DNA of 64,000 nt from positions 1 through 64,000 of the forward strand of contig NW_022985084.1 in NCBI RefSeq assembly GCF_010015585.1, given 5' to 3'. Positions 10,218 to 21,939 of this stretch are shown here, piece after piece; the first letter of the stretch is position 1, and each line of letters opens with the position of its first letter. The position numbers and the translations under genes were made by a program. The DNA is from Eremomyces bilateralis CBS 781.70. Its lineage: Eukaryota > Ascomycota > Dothideomycetes > Eremomycetales > Eremomycetaceae. The notes under the pieces are model-generated. The model was not told where the DNA came from. It saw nothing but the letters and a program-made list of their open reading frames with translations, and made no database searches.

Positions 10218-13200
10218 CTTCTACCCGTTGGGTTCTGGGATTGGAGTGCAGCTGATCGAATGGTGGCACGGATTTGGCTATCACCGCAACTCCCTCACAT
10301 CGTGTCACCCCGCAAGCTTATCACGATGGATTTGAAATCAACGACATACTGAAGGGTACCAAGGCGCCCACGACGATCTCATCGGTCATCAGCACCCATC
10401 TCAGGAGGACAGGAGAAGACACCAATAGTCGAAGTTGAGCGGAATGGACCTTCCTGGTGCTGCTCCATCTAACATTGGTCGATCACTCTTCTCCATGAAC
10501 AGAGGGGATCTGCTCGACAGCTGTGCCGCATATTTCCCAAACTGAATGCCGCAGCGGCAAGCTGTTAGCCAACAGTTTCCGCGGTCGTTCGACTTCCTCG
10601 AAGAGATGACGAAGCCTGGGTTGTAGCTGGAATGGGAACTTATACTCAACAGAATTCTACCTTTGAAGCGATTCAGACGCAGCGGCACGATGCCGAGTGC
10701 ATTGCTGGTCCGCCATCATTCATCAACTCATCCCAAGTTCCCAATGATGCTCCTCATGCGAAGATCCATCCTATTAATACACACTTGTCACTTACCCATT
10801 TGCTGGGCGCCAGTCACTACTCAACAACCCACTGTGACGGCGGCCGCGGCTGCTCCCGCACCCCAACCACCTTCTCCGCCTGAACTATTCTGCCCAACCA
10901 CAACTATTCAAACAACGCTCCGTAAAGGAGTCGAAATGAGAGGCTGAATAACGAATGAGCCTCCGATGCTGCGGTCGCTTAACCCATCGCCCCAACCTAG
11001 AAAGATCAACGTTCAACGGTCCTCCGCCAAGTTCCGTAAACGGACTTACGGGAAGTGGAACCCCCGAGAGCCGTCTAAAGTCAATCACCCATGCATTCAT
11101 GAGTCAAAAAGTGCGCAAGGAAACCAAGAACCACCAATGGCAGCATCGAACATGACTCTCATATCCAACCACTGTTCGGGAAACGTTCCCAGAAGTCCCA
11201 ACGCACCGGTAACGAGGGGAGCTAGCGGAAGTCAGACATGCTCGACCCCCAAAAGGGTTCCAGCCATATGTAGCTTCCAGGGCTCAAGCCTCCAGGGCCA
11301 CATCACCGTCCTCATCAAACTGGATCGACTTTGGCGCTGGAAATTCGATAAGGGATGAGACATATGGGCGCGGTATTATCGTGGCCTTAACTCTGAACCA
11401 ACGAAACGTGGCCCCCGTAGATTCATATACGATTCAATACGTGCGCCCTAGGCGCGGTTTGATCCAGGAGAATCGCATGCCGCATCGACTATCGAACCCG
11501 CAGACACGTTGGGAACTTGGGACTTGGAACGGACGCCGGAGGTTGCGCGGGCTCGCCCAGCTCGGGGAAAGGGAAAAGTATCCTACTGGTTACCGTTGCG
11601 ATGGTAGATACCTCAACTAAAGTCTCGTCGACATTTTGCTGCAGATACCGGTAAGAATTATGGAGGAGCGTCTACATGAGGGCGCGAACGAAGCGGGAAC
11701 ATTCGGATAGATTGGTTGAGGCTGGAGGTGGAGGAACCTGAGTCGGGGCGGTCAACGTCCTCTCGCAAAAAAGTTCGAGTTATGCATCGTTGCATTCAGC
11801 GTCTCTAAATCGCGCTTCGAAACATTGGTAAGCGACACACTATCAAATAAGAATCAATCTATCATCCTCGCGGCACACGCGGCTCTGGTGAAACTCAGAT
11901 GCTTTGATAACTGATGGCCCTTTTAAGGTTTATCAGCCGATGACTCGGTCCGCCAGGGTACCCATCAGTACATCCGTGCCAGCTTATTCAAAGTTATGCG
12001 GTCGGTACCTCTTTGTACCTTGATTCCATGGTCACCCAGGCTCACCTTCCCGGCTCTACCCTGCACGAATCTCACATCATGCGATGTCCCTGTCCTAACT
12101 CCTAACCCCTTCGCCCAATCCCCAGCCGGACACATCCTGTTTCGGCCCCGGCGAGAGTGTTAATATCCGACATGCCAATTTCCGATCCACTGATGATCGA
12201 ATATCCCACTTCCGATGGATGCGTTCGAACTTCGATGCTTGCGCACTAGCTACGCTGGTCTCCATATGATCTGTGATTTCATCGCGTGGGGGTCTCGCAT
12301 GCCCTCGCGAAGGGGTGTCCTGGTTGTAACTATCGTCAATAGACCGGACGTGGGGTGGCGAGCTGATGAACGGGCGATGTCAGGCGATCGTGGGCAACGC
12401 AGGTCGACTCCCTGGACATCGTGGCGGTTAGAAGTTAAGCGAGTTTGTGGGGACGAATGTTCGAGAAGTATGCCTCGCATGGCGGAGATGGGACTTTCTG
12501 AACGGGATCCAGCATGACCTGGGGAACTCAACGGATATTGGGGCTCCGTTGCAATCAGCGGCGTGTATGCGGAAATATCAGACATGCGTGATCAACGGGT
12601 AACGACTCAAACGAGCGACGAAAAGTCAAATCTGTGGGTTTTCGGGGGTTACACAATGCTCGAAGCAGAATTTCACGCGACACCGCACGCCGTGATCCTG
12701 TTTGCTCCCGGTCGCGCGTGGTCGCACCGAACACCAACAGGGAACCCACCATCCGCGCCGATAGTACGGTGCGGACGGGTCACGCAAGCACCGCGCGGAG
12801 GGGATGGGTAACGGTCTGGAGCGACGCCAGGGCGCCGTGGAACCGGATCGGTGCGACGTGTCGGGGGCGGATGTTTTGCGTGGCGGTGTCGCACGACGTC
12901 GGAGACATGTCGTTCGTGGAGGACGGGGTGGAGAAGGGCAGGCTGTTGGGCGGTGGTGGAACGCAGGATGCGCCATGCGGGCAGAGAGCGGATGGAGGGG
13001 AGGGAAGTCGGTAATTCGAGCTGTGCGGTGAGGATTTCGATGCGTGGAGTCAGTAGATTGAGGCAAAAACAAGATCAATCGAGCAGGCTATGGCAACAGA
13101 TGTGAGAGTTGTATTGGATGATGTGTAGCTAAGTACGTAGGTGAGTGACAGAGTGAGCTGTGGGGGTGCGTCGATTTGGTTGCAACAAACAAAAGAGACA

Positions 13201-13351
13201 GAGAAAGATCGAAATGCGATGCCGGGGGTACGACGCAGGATGTGGTAGTTTTGGGTGTGGAAATAATCAAAACGGAGCGAGGTCGTAAATCATCGTGATT
13301 CCATCATTCAACGTATCCGTCTCGTCAAGGCAAGATGGGGTATCTCAATCG
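10218..13351. other. Long intergenic stretch, no gene supported
   Basis: Three kilobases between the deaminase and the 3' end of the minus-strand zinc-module gene. Base composition is ordinary. ORFs up to 150 codons occur at 12626-13078 on both strands, but they are low-complexity, Arg/Pro/Ser-rich and lack domain signatures. I see no tRNA, transposon ends or repeat array. Non-coding transcripts cannot be excluded from sequence. Confidence 0.4.
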
Positions 13352-14456
13352 CTAGCTCGACTTCGGTCCGGCCGCCGGATCGCTTATCGATATTGCAGCC
13401 AGTTTCCTCTGGACCGATTCGATGACGGCCGGGTCGGGTTCCTTAGGAACCTTCTTTGGACTGAGGTGGACGTTAGCAATTCGCCCGCTCATACACATAT
13501 CATAAACCCGGGAATGGAAGGGAAACGTACGGCTTTCGTATGCACTTGTCACACCGATCATGGTTGCACTTCTCGCACTTCTTCGACCGCTCGACAAAGG
13601 TGGTGGCGCACGCCTCGCATGTCCACCGTACGCGCTGTCTCGGCTTCTTATGCACCCGTTTCACGGCCGGCAACAACTCCACCTCCTCCTCCTCGCCCGG
13701 CACGAAGAATTTCGCCCGACTCTTAGGGCACAGGGGGCAGCGCGCGTGCTCGCAGCGCTCACACGTATTAAGGGATGGGCGGAAGTCCGTCTCGCACTGA
13801 TGGCAGGTGTACTTCATCAGATTGATCTGGCGCACGAAGTGGCGGCTCCCACGGGTGATGATGACGGGATCCTTGTGCTTGGGCGGCGCGGACGGCTTTT
13901 TCTCGGCGGCGCCGTCCTTAGGCTTCTTCGACGGATGGCGGGGGCATTTCTTGCACCGCTTGTGCTCGCACTTGGAGCACACCTTGTCGCCGGCGAAGAC
14001 GGTGTTGCAGCGATGGCAGTTGCGGCGGACGCGCATGCGGATGGGCTTCTCGACGCGCTTGACGCTGGTGGGCGCGGATGGCGGCGGTTGCCATTCGTTC
14101 TCGCTCAGGGTGAGGCCGTATTTCTCGAACAATTTTCGGGTGCGCTCCTGCTGCAGGGTCGCTCGGTCGATGGCGGACACTACTACGGGTGTCGGTTCGG
14201 TGGGTTTCGCGGCACTGGGAGTCGCGTTAGAGCAACAATCGCTGATGGTTCCAGAGCGATGCGAAACGTACCTTGAGGCCTCGGTAGGCTTTGTGGCTGT
14301 GGCTGCAGGCGTGGCATCCTTCGCTGCAGAAGTCGCCGATTTGGATGTGCCAGGAGTCGACTCTGCCTTGAAGATGCCCTTGACCTTCTTCGTGAGTTTG
14401 ATTATACTGGCCCTCCTGCCCTTCTTCTCCTCGGCCGTTGCGACTGGGGCGCTCAT
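13352..14456 (-). CDS. Protein with three Cys/His zinc modules, unknown function
   Basis: Exons 14272-14456, 13531-14214 and 13352-13460 join in frame to 325 aa; introns are 57 and 70 nt. The first 65 residues are Ala/Thr/Lys-rich. A conserved-looking linker (LFEKYGLTLSENEWQPP, about residues 90-107) precedes three copies of one module: C-x2-C-x9/10-C-x2-C-x-H-x-R-C-x2-C. They start at C128, C199 and C261, and each is preceded by a basic stretch. Each module has six Cys and one invariant His, suggesting zinc-ribbon-like metal sites and perhaps nucleic-acid or protein binding. The C-terminus after intron 2 (PKKVPKEPDPAVIESVQRKL) is a short helix-prone tail. I do not recognise a named family. 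A small gene at 21688-21939 carries one related module. Confidence 0.8.
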
Positions 14457-15059
14457 GGTGATAATCGGTCCGATTCGGTTCGGAGAGGGTATTCGGGTCC
14501 CAAGCGACGAGAAATTTCGTCGAGTCCAATTACTGACTTCAAATTCTCCGGAATATTACGCTCTATGTAGCATCGGGTCGGACTGATGATGGTGGGCGGA
14601 AGGAAGGGAGGAATTCGGTGTGGTGTAAGACGGAAGGAGGGTTCAGAGCTGAGCGAAATGGGGTTCACTAAAACTCGACACCAGGCCCGGCGACCGACAA
14701 ATTGGTACCTGGGTGGACCACGGCAATTCGAAAGGGGATCAACGATGCAGCGGCCGAAACACAGCAGCGGCGACGGCGAGTGGTAATAATAAAAGAAAAT
14801 AAAGGTCCACGTCTCTCGTGGTGGGAAGTCGAGGGTCGAACGATGGGAAGGGGAGGAGAAGGCGAGAAAGGACGGAAAGAGAAGAACAAGAAAAGGGAAG
14901 CAATCGTGTCTCACAGCACAGGAAAGAAAGCATGGGAACGACGGCACACGGGCGCACGATGGATGGCATGACCCACGCGAAGGGAAAGCTGGGACGCTGG
15001 GTGAGAGGCCTGAACGCTGAAGGGTGGCAGATAATCAAAACGCCGACGCTACTGTTCAT

Positions 15060-15116
15060 TGATGGGGGGGGTCTTGGGCGGGATTTGGGGGGTTTGGGGG
15101 GGTTTAGGGGAGGGTT
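15060..15116 (+). repeat. G-rich tract with at least six G-runs
   Basis: The plus strand has successive runs of 7-8, 3, 3, 6, 7, 4 and 3 G separated by one to seven bases, which meets the usual pattern for a G-quadruplex-forming sequence. It is about 600 nt upstream of the divergently reading zinc-module gene. The complementary strand has a C-rich, TAAAC-spaced look but is not a telomere repeat. Confidence 0.5.
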
Positions 15117-16829
15117 CACGGCGTTTGGGCGACAGTGCAACAAGACCACAGGACCACAGCAGCAGCTTTGGATACACTACTTACTAAGGTGTACAGCACC
15201 AGCTAGTCATGGATGAGGCCCAGCTGGCAGGGAGGCGCGCCAAACCCACGGGGCGTAAAGGAGGGTACGAAGTACAAGACGAACGTCGAAGGGGCATGAG
15301 AAACGCCAGGGGAATCGGTACATGAGCATGTGCCGTATGGAATTCTTGCTGATTATTGATGAGAAGAGTGATGTACTGGGTCAAGCGCCTATCGGTTAGA
15401 GACCAGACCGGTGGTGGTTGGGCAATGCCGTACAATACTGTAGAGTGAGGGTACAATAAGTAGGGTACTTAGAAGCCGCGGGCCTCCCACAATCGGGAAT
15501 TAGTCTGGCGAACATGTCTTAGTGAAGGCGGCTAGTGCAGTTCCGGCAACAAGTCCACCGCGTTCATCCTGTAGAAACGCTGGGAATCACTGGGATATGC
15601 GGGAGGATGGGCGGTGGACGGCAGTGCAGATTATTGGGTGGGTATTGGGCGGAGGAATTGCGGGGAGGGGGGAGGGATGCGGAACGCCCCTCGGGGATGG
15701 GGGCACCTGGGGCCACTGGGGGCACTCGGGCGGGTTTAGCCTCGCTGCAAACGTCCCCTAACGGGCCCAATGCACCCAATACCCCCCAAGTCCCGGCACC
15801 TTGGGCGAGGAATTGTTCTGCGTCTGCACCATGCTGCACGCTATTTCGTTGCCCTGGGCATGGGGGATCCCTGGCCTCGCTTGCGTTGACTCCGTTCTCT
15901 CCGAGGTCATCGCAAACTTGATGATCGCTAAACTAAGTTAAGTCACTCGCTTTCCCTTGTGCCCCAATCCCCATCCTTGATCCTTCCTTTGTCTGACGTC
16001 TCGTCTTCTGAAGGCCTTGGCGATTGGCCGTCATGTTTGGGACGTTAGATCTTGAGGCTTGAATGCTGTCGCTCCGAGGAATGAAATTATAAAGGAGCGA
16101 CGTAGACCTCTTGCTGCCTGTGTGCTTCGCATCGAACCGCGAAGGAAGATGTACCGACCCCGTCGTTAGTCAGTCCGGGATCTACGGGGCTGACTTTGAG
16201 GCCGTCATGACTCTTGAGTCTTGTACTTCAGTCCAATGGCTATTCTGCTGCCCCTGTTCCGTTCAGTGGCTGCACAGTTCGCCGCCTTCTCTTGACACTT
16301 TTATCAAGGCTGCTTAGGGTGTCAATCGTCTCTCCGAAAGTCTTCGCCTTACTCACTGCAACGGTCGACTCGGAATCTAGAACATGAGCTGATATTCGAA
16401 GATAAACTCAACCGAGATATGAACAGGTCGAAGAATCGGACTACGGTGGCTCGACAATCGACTGGAGGTCGGCTGTTCCATTAAGTGCCAACGAATAACG
16501 ATCCATGGGCGATTGGCATTCGAACTGCCTGAAAGGACGGGCAGGCATTTGGTATGTGCACCATCCTGAGCCAGGGTAAGCGGTTCTACTACTTTAGTCA
16601 TGTCCTTCGGCACAGATATCGCTTTAGCCGTTAGCTGCAATTTACCGAAATAACCCCACAGGAGCAGCTCTGTTACTGATATCGGATCTGAGACTCACCA
16701 CCACGGATGGTCGATTCATATGGCAATGTGAACTTCCCGCGAAGTCATGTCGTGGGAAGAAGCGGATCGCGAGCCGGCGTGGCCGAAGAGGGCGGAACCT
16801 TTCGAGGGGACATGGTCCGGTTCCTTATC

Positions 16830-16887
16830 ATTATCATTATCATTAGTCACGTCAGACTTTATTCTTTAATTAATATATTAAAGTCTG
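16830..16887. repeat. TATCAT microsatellite followed by a perfect 9-bp inverted repeat
   Basis: Three to four TATCAT/TCATTA units run from about 16834 to 16845. Next, CAGACTTTA at 16853-16861 pairs perfectly with TAAAGTCTG at 16879-16887 around an AT-rich loop. It resembles a hairpin or cruciform site or the relic of a small inverted-repeat element. No gene is nearby. Confidence 0.45.
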
Positions 16888-18699
16888 GACTCTGGACGAT
16901 AGAGGTTGCAGTTCCGGAGGGCTAGCGAAGCTCCCAGTCATGGAATCATGGTACTGGAAATGGCTCTAGCCTCCGTCTCCAAGGCACCATTTGGTTCTGG
17001 GACCGATCCGTCAGTCGATAGTCCCAGACTCCAGCGGTGATGTTTCAGGACCAAGCGCCTTTTACATTGAAATATGCTGCCACTTTCACGCTCCAAAATT
17101 GCAAGCGACGTGAAAGCAAGCTTCAACGGTATATCTTGTTTTTGCATTGTTCCTGGTGGGCATCGCGATTTGTACGACCGCCATTGTGCGGGCCCGATTT
17201 CAACCTCGCTGCTCCAAGTCCAACCCCACAACCCGAGGAGTCGGAATGGGAAGAAACAGCGCGGTAACTGGTAAGATCGTTGATTGGAGTCGCATCGAAG
17301 GATGGAGCCAGCGGACACGTCACCCGGAGCATCGCGTCGAAGTGTGAACCGCATCCTGCAGACGCATATCTGTGTGCACTTATTGCTTGCTCGGTACAGT
17401 GGTGCGACGCAACCGACGAAGCCCTCCCCAAGGAACCTCCTCCTCCCCTGCATCAATCAATCATATATTTCACCATACCAGTTGCAGTTTGGTGGGTGCT
17501 TTCGCCACAGTGATACTTGACGTTCGTCCCACCCGCGAAATCACTCAAACATCCCCGTCAGCAGAAACCTGAAGGGCATATGCGAGAAGGTTAGAAGACA
17601 TCTGAACACCGCAATGCGATCGCTTACCTGCCTCGACCAATGGCCACCGCGAAGCTAATGTAATGCGGTGATGCATGAGTTGCATCAGAAAATGCAGAGT
17701 TACAGACCGAATTTTCACCCACCAGCAATACTGGTAAGCGTGTTCACGGCTTGCGCAATTTCCCTCGGCCCTAAACCTTCCGCGCGAACTGTTCCGTCTT
17801 GTTGGATTCCGATCGACGCTCGACTGAACGTAGTAGGGTGCTGGAACTCTAGGCGACCCGACCCCTGCTCGGTGAGCGGTGGTCGAGTTTCTCATCGAAA
17901 AAAGCGTCCAGATACATCCCCTCGTAGCACACGCTGAGGGCATCGACCCTGTGCATTCAGCAACGACGTCTAGCTTCAGTGCTAGCTGCTGAGATTTTGA
18001 AAGAATCAGCAACCGTACAGGGGGGAATCGGCATCTTCCATCCCAAGACTTCGCCCAGCATTCAGGATGCGGGGAAATCCGCTCTGCAGTTCCATGATCC
18101 ATAAGAAAGTGCCCAGCGTTCGTATTCGACGACCGAGCCGTGTTTTAGCCACAAGCCACGCCAGTCTCCAGCCCGTGACGGGGAACAAACTCCTGCTAAA
18201 TGCAATGCTGATAGTCTTGAACTAAAGTGTCAGATATATTATTAGTAGTTATTGCAACACTCTACCAACAGGTGCAAAGACGGAAGGTGCAAGCTCAGCG
18301 CTCGACGGTGCCTGTGATATTCCTCAAGGACTTCATTACCGGCCCACGGAGAGAGCATTCAAATCTACCTCGAAGGTCGTCCAAGATCGACGATGGACGT
18401 TCAGTGTCTAGCGTCTAGTGTCCACCAGCATCAGCAACTAACAGCCCCATCAAATGATATCCACAGTTCTGAGCCCAGCTTGGCCCTCTTTGGCGATCTA
18501 ATCTTCCCCACGCAGTCGAGGTCGATTCCCTAAACCTACGAGTCTTCAATGATTCAATCAAAATCCGCTCGGAACCTAGACATGTCGACTCAACGCTTGG
18601 AAAGTACATTCAACCACACCGTATCCACCGTCTCCGCCATCCGAGGCGGAGCCCGGAGATGTACTTACATGTGCGGTAGCGAGATGCCTGATACTTTGG

Positions 18700-18920
18700 C
18701 CGACTCGAGAAAACAACCGATATCAGGTATTTCGGTGACCTTAAGAAATCTACGATATCGGATATCTCTGTCGACCTCGAGAAAACCTCTGATATCAGGT
18801 ATTTATATCGACCTCGAGAAAACACCCGATATTAGGTATCTCGGTCAATCCCAGGTCAACCCGTGAAGTGTGCTTCCTCACCTGTAATACTCAGCGAGGT
18901 CCCCGATATCAGGTACCTCG
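18700..18920. repeat. Minisatellite with GATATCAGGTAT core
   Basis: About four imperfect tandem units of 36-37 bp lie between 18700 and 18845, each built from CTCGAGAAAAC, a few variable bases, GATATCAGGTAT and a TCGGTCGA-like join. A further isolated GATATCAGGTACCTCGGT copy lies at 18904-18922. The units carry palindromic GATATC and CTCGAG. Both strands read through much of the array without stops, so short repeat-peptide ORFs appear, but nothing shows they are translated. Confidence 0.7.
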
Positions 18921-19554
18921 GTGCCAGTCTGGAGTTGTCAGAGTTCGTCGGAGCCTCGCTCCCATGGAGTTGCTTCTGCAGCATGTAGATCGAGTAGTAA
19001 CTGGTACGGGTGTAGATAATAGGCAGACCGGCCGCATTCACAAATCAGGACGGTAGGTTTTAAGCGTGGTGTAAAGGGGTTGGACATGATGATAGTTGAT
19101 TGTATCAGATTGGTTGAGGCTTAATAAGTAGGTAGCATTTTAAAAAGGGACGAGGTAAGATGGAATTGGTCAACAGTATTGAGGTTGATATTGGTACATG
19201 AGGCACTGTTCTGGCGTGGAAATGCAGGCCGTTGGATGTAGAACAAATCAGGAAGACGGAATAAAAGCTACCGGAGAATCTCTAACTGTTAAATCATCGC
19301 TTCCTCCTAGGCAATGTATTCGACTAGGTATCTTTTCCTAAGCTGGGAAAGACTTTTTGTTGTTAATAAATGGATGTCCAGTTGATAATACAACACACTG
19401 GATCTGTATGGATTAGATACTGCTCGTGATTGGTGGATTGGCCAGGATTGTCCCTGACGCGATTCACGTCCACTGCCACTTTGCAACTGGCACATAGCAA
19501 CCGACTTTCATTCTCCTGCGACACCAACAGCCATCTTTCAAACGCTGCTAGAAA

Positions 19555-21383
19555 ATGACGTCTGATGACGAGGATGAAGAGCTTAGACGAGCAATTGCCT
19601 TGTCTCTGCAGGATGTTCATGGTTCACCGCTCCCATCCGACAATATGGCCAGTCGGGATGTCAACAAATCGAACGTGAACAATAACACAGCAAATGGCAA
19701 AAAAGAGTCCGCTGCAATGATTCAGTATGGAGCCTCACAAGCTAGGTATATCGACACAGTTCAACAAGCAACAATCAAGTCGTTTCCACGGAATTTACAT
19801 GTCACTACACTCTCCAACTAACACGTATCAATTCTATGAACCGAGACTCACAGCTTGATAGTGCACCCCACAAGAGACGGCACTCTTCGTCTACAATCTC
19901 CATTGAATCAGACGATGCAGGAAGCAAGAAGCAAAAGCTAGACCTTGAAGATAGGAAATCATCTCCGGCACGCCCAGACGCACCACCACCCTTCCCGAAT
20001 GTCCGTGGTCTCCTCCGCAAAACCTGGGTGTTCGGACAACCACGAGACAACGACATAAAGATCGAGGAAGTGTTGAGACCTTCCGACCTACGGCTGGCAG
20101 TTCTGAGTGCATTTCAATGGGACATGGAATGGATCTTGAACAAAGTGAAGCCCACGACTAAGCTGGTCTTCGTCATGGAAGCCAAAGAAGAGGAGGTTCG
20201 GAAGCAATGGAGAACAGACGCAGACCACTACAAAAACTTGGTGCTCTGCTTCCCTCCTATGCCGGGTCAAGTCAATCGGATGCACAGCAAGCTCATGCTG
20301 CTCTCTTTCGAGAACTGGATACGCGTCGTCATCCCAACAGCGAATCTCGTCCCGTATGATTGGGGAGAGTCGGCCAACCCGAACAATCGAGTCTCCGGCG
20401 TCATGGAGAACTCCCTCTTCCTCATCGACCTGCCACGGCGTTCGGACGGGAAGTTGACCGCTCGGAAAGACCTAACCGATTTTGGTCGAGAACTGCTCTC
20501 GTTCTGCGAAAGCTCCACGTTCCCGCCCTACGTCATCGACGGCCTTTTGAAATTCGATTATACCAACACCAAGCACATCCAATTCGTCCACTCGGTTGGC
20601 GGATCTCACATCGTAGGACCAGCGGAGACGGGCTTGTTCGGACTCAGCCGCAGCGTTCGCAATCTTGGCATGGAGGTGGAGCGACGAAAAGCACTGTTCG
20701 TCCAGCCTTCCACAGCGAAAGGCTCTGAAGTTCACGTCGACTACGCCACGGCTTCGCTCGGTGCGCTGAATTATCCCTTCATATCCACTTTCTACGATGC
20801 CTTACTCGGTCGCGAAGTCAAACAGCCAACGAAAGGCGCGACCAGCAACCCCATCCAACTCCTAAAACGCGTCTTCCGGATATTCTTTCCTACGTACGAC
20901 ACTGTAGCAACCAGTACGAAAGGCACCGACTCCGGTGGGACGATCTTCCTGATGTCGAAATGGTGGAATGCCGACACCTTTCCGAAAGAACTTATGAGGG
21001 ATCATGTTTCTCGCCGGGCGGGCATCCTAAGTCACAGTAAGATGATTCTGGTGCGCCATGTCTCGGTCGCCAGTCAGGGAGACGCTTCGAGCAGCAGAGG
21101 AGCCGGTTCGATCGACCCTGCCTATCTTTACGTCGGATCTCACAACCTGTCGGAGAGTGCCTGGGGCAAATTGGTTACAGATCGCGCCACGAAGAAACTG
21201 AAGATCAATTGCGCAAACTGGGAGTGCGGCGTCATATTCCGGATCGCCTCACCGGAACAGAAGGGCGAAGAATTGGATTTTGCTCTGTGCGAGGGTGGCT
21301 CATTGGATAGCATACCTTGGGAACTGCCAGGAAGACCATATGAGAATCATCGACCCTGGTTCTGTATGGAAGATTTCCCTTGA
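19555..21383 (+). CDS. Tyrosyl-DNA phosphodiesterase-like protein with N-terminal UIM
   Basis: Phospholipase-D-superfamily enzyme of the Tdp1 type, which removes topoisomerase-I peptides from DNA 3' ends in the nucleus. Exons 19555-19745 and 19862-21383 give 570 aa; the 116-nt intron has a TAAC branch sequence and is the only join keeping frame. Residues about 4-20 (DDEDEELRRAIALSLQ) match a ubiquitin-interacting motif. The first catalytic motif is H205-S-K207 in MHSKLMLLSFENWIRVV, with a downstream Asn in PTANL. The second is H455-S-K457, followed by YVGSHNLSESAWG. Both His-x-Lys pairs and the Asn residues are present, so activity is plausible. Length fits the family (about 540-610 aa). The UIM fusion is the feature that sets it apart from yeast Tdp1. 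Confidence 0.88.
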
Positions 21384-21687
21384 ACCGACGCGACCGGAAT
21401 GCTAAAGTCTATGACCCCCTGGACGCCTGGGTACGGTTATGCTCGTCTTAAAAGCGTCCGAGCATTATAATCAGGCCACATGTCTATTTCCTTTTGAGAA
21501 AAAAAGAGCATTATCACTTCGCATGTGCGAATTCTGGTTTAGATAGAACCCCAGCCGCCAGTTGGACATACATTGTCGATTTTCTTGTCTACTATTGTGT
21601 GTTCCATGCATCGTCCACGCCGTCTTCCTCGAAGAACCCGAGGACAAAGCAAAACGAAGTCATGCCAACTTACCTCAACCCCATCGC
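21384..21687. other. Convergent gap between the TDP1-like gene and a small zinc-finger gene
   Basis: A 304-nt gap where two genes end tail to tail. It should hold both 3' UTRs. No element is recognised. Confidence 0.3.
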
Positions 21688-21939
21688 CTAGCCACCAGGG
21701 ACGGTGGTCTTATCGTTCTGGCAGCATCGGCAGAAGTTCTCTCCTCGTCCATTCAACGTCCGGCAGTGTCTGCAAATCCAGGGGGCAGGGCCGTAGGGAT
21801 AGTTCCGCGGGCATTTCCTGCACCTCTTGTGCCTACACCAGCACTCCCCCTTCGACCAAAGCATCGCCATCTTGCAACGACAGCAGCTCCATGTCATGGA
21901 TGAGAGACTTTCCTCCGGTGTGGAAGTGTTTCGACCCAT
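21688..21939 (-). CDS. Small Cys-rich protein: zinc module plus RanBP2-type finger
   Basis: A single-exon 83-aa reading frame starting at the ATG at 21939 (the open frame extends further upstream without an ATG). The first half has CCRCKMAML, then GECWCRHKRCRKCPR, close to the Cys/His module of the protein encoded at 13352-14456. The second half, WICRHCRTLNGRGENFCRCC, fits the RanBP2-type finger W-x-C-x2-C-x3-N-x6-C-x2-C, which in other proteins binds single-stranded RNA or ubiquitin. Cysteine density (13 of 83) makes chance unlikely. The real gene could have further 5' exons. Function is unknown. Confidence 0.6.
   Translation of the reverse strand: MGRNTSTPEESLSSMTWSCCRCKMAMLWSKGECWCRHKRCRKCPRNYPYGPAPWICRHCRTLNGRGENFCRCCQNDKTTVPGG

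Larger units (their letters stand above)
14457..19554. other. Five-kilobase gene-poor stretch
   Basis: It lies between two divergent genes (zinc-module protein and TDP1-like protein). Contents I can support are a G-rich tract near 15060, a TATCAT microsatellite with a perfect hairpin near 16835-16887, and a GATATC minisatellite near 18700-18840. ORFs at 16938-17456 and 17545-18102 (minus) reach 170-185 codons but show no domain and poor composition; they may be decayed sequence. No intact gene is supported. Confidence 0.4.

Noticed and set aside
12626-13078. Overlapping 126-150-codon ORFs on both strands
   Set aside because: Low-complexity Arg/Pro/Ser/Gly composition on both strands, no domain and no splice context.
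10218-13351. Hidden multi-exon gene like the one at the left edge
   Set aside because: I looked for paired donor and acceptor sites joining the short ORFs and found no consistent frame.
15060-15116. Telomere-like repeat
   Set aside because: The C-rich strand is irregular and is not TTAGGG/CCCTAA.
16938-18102. Minus-strand ORFs of 172 and 185 codons
   Set aside because: No recognisable motif, unusual Cys/Trp/Arg-rich composition and no supporting splice pattern; at best decayed sequence.
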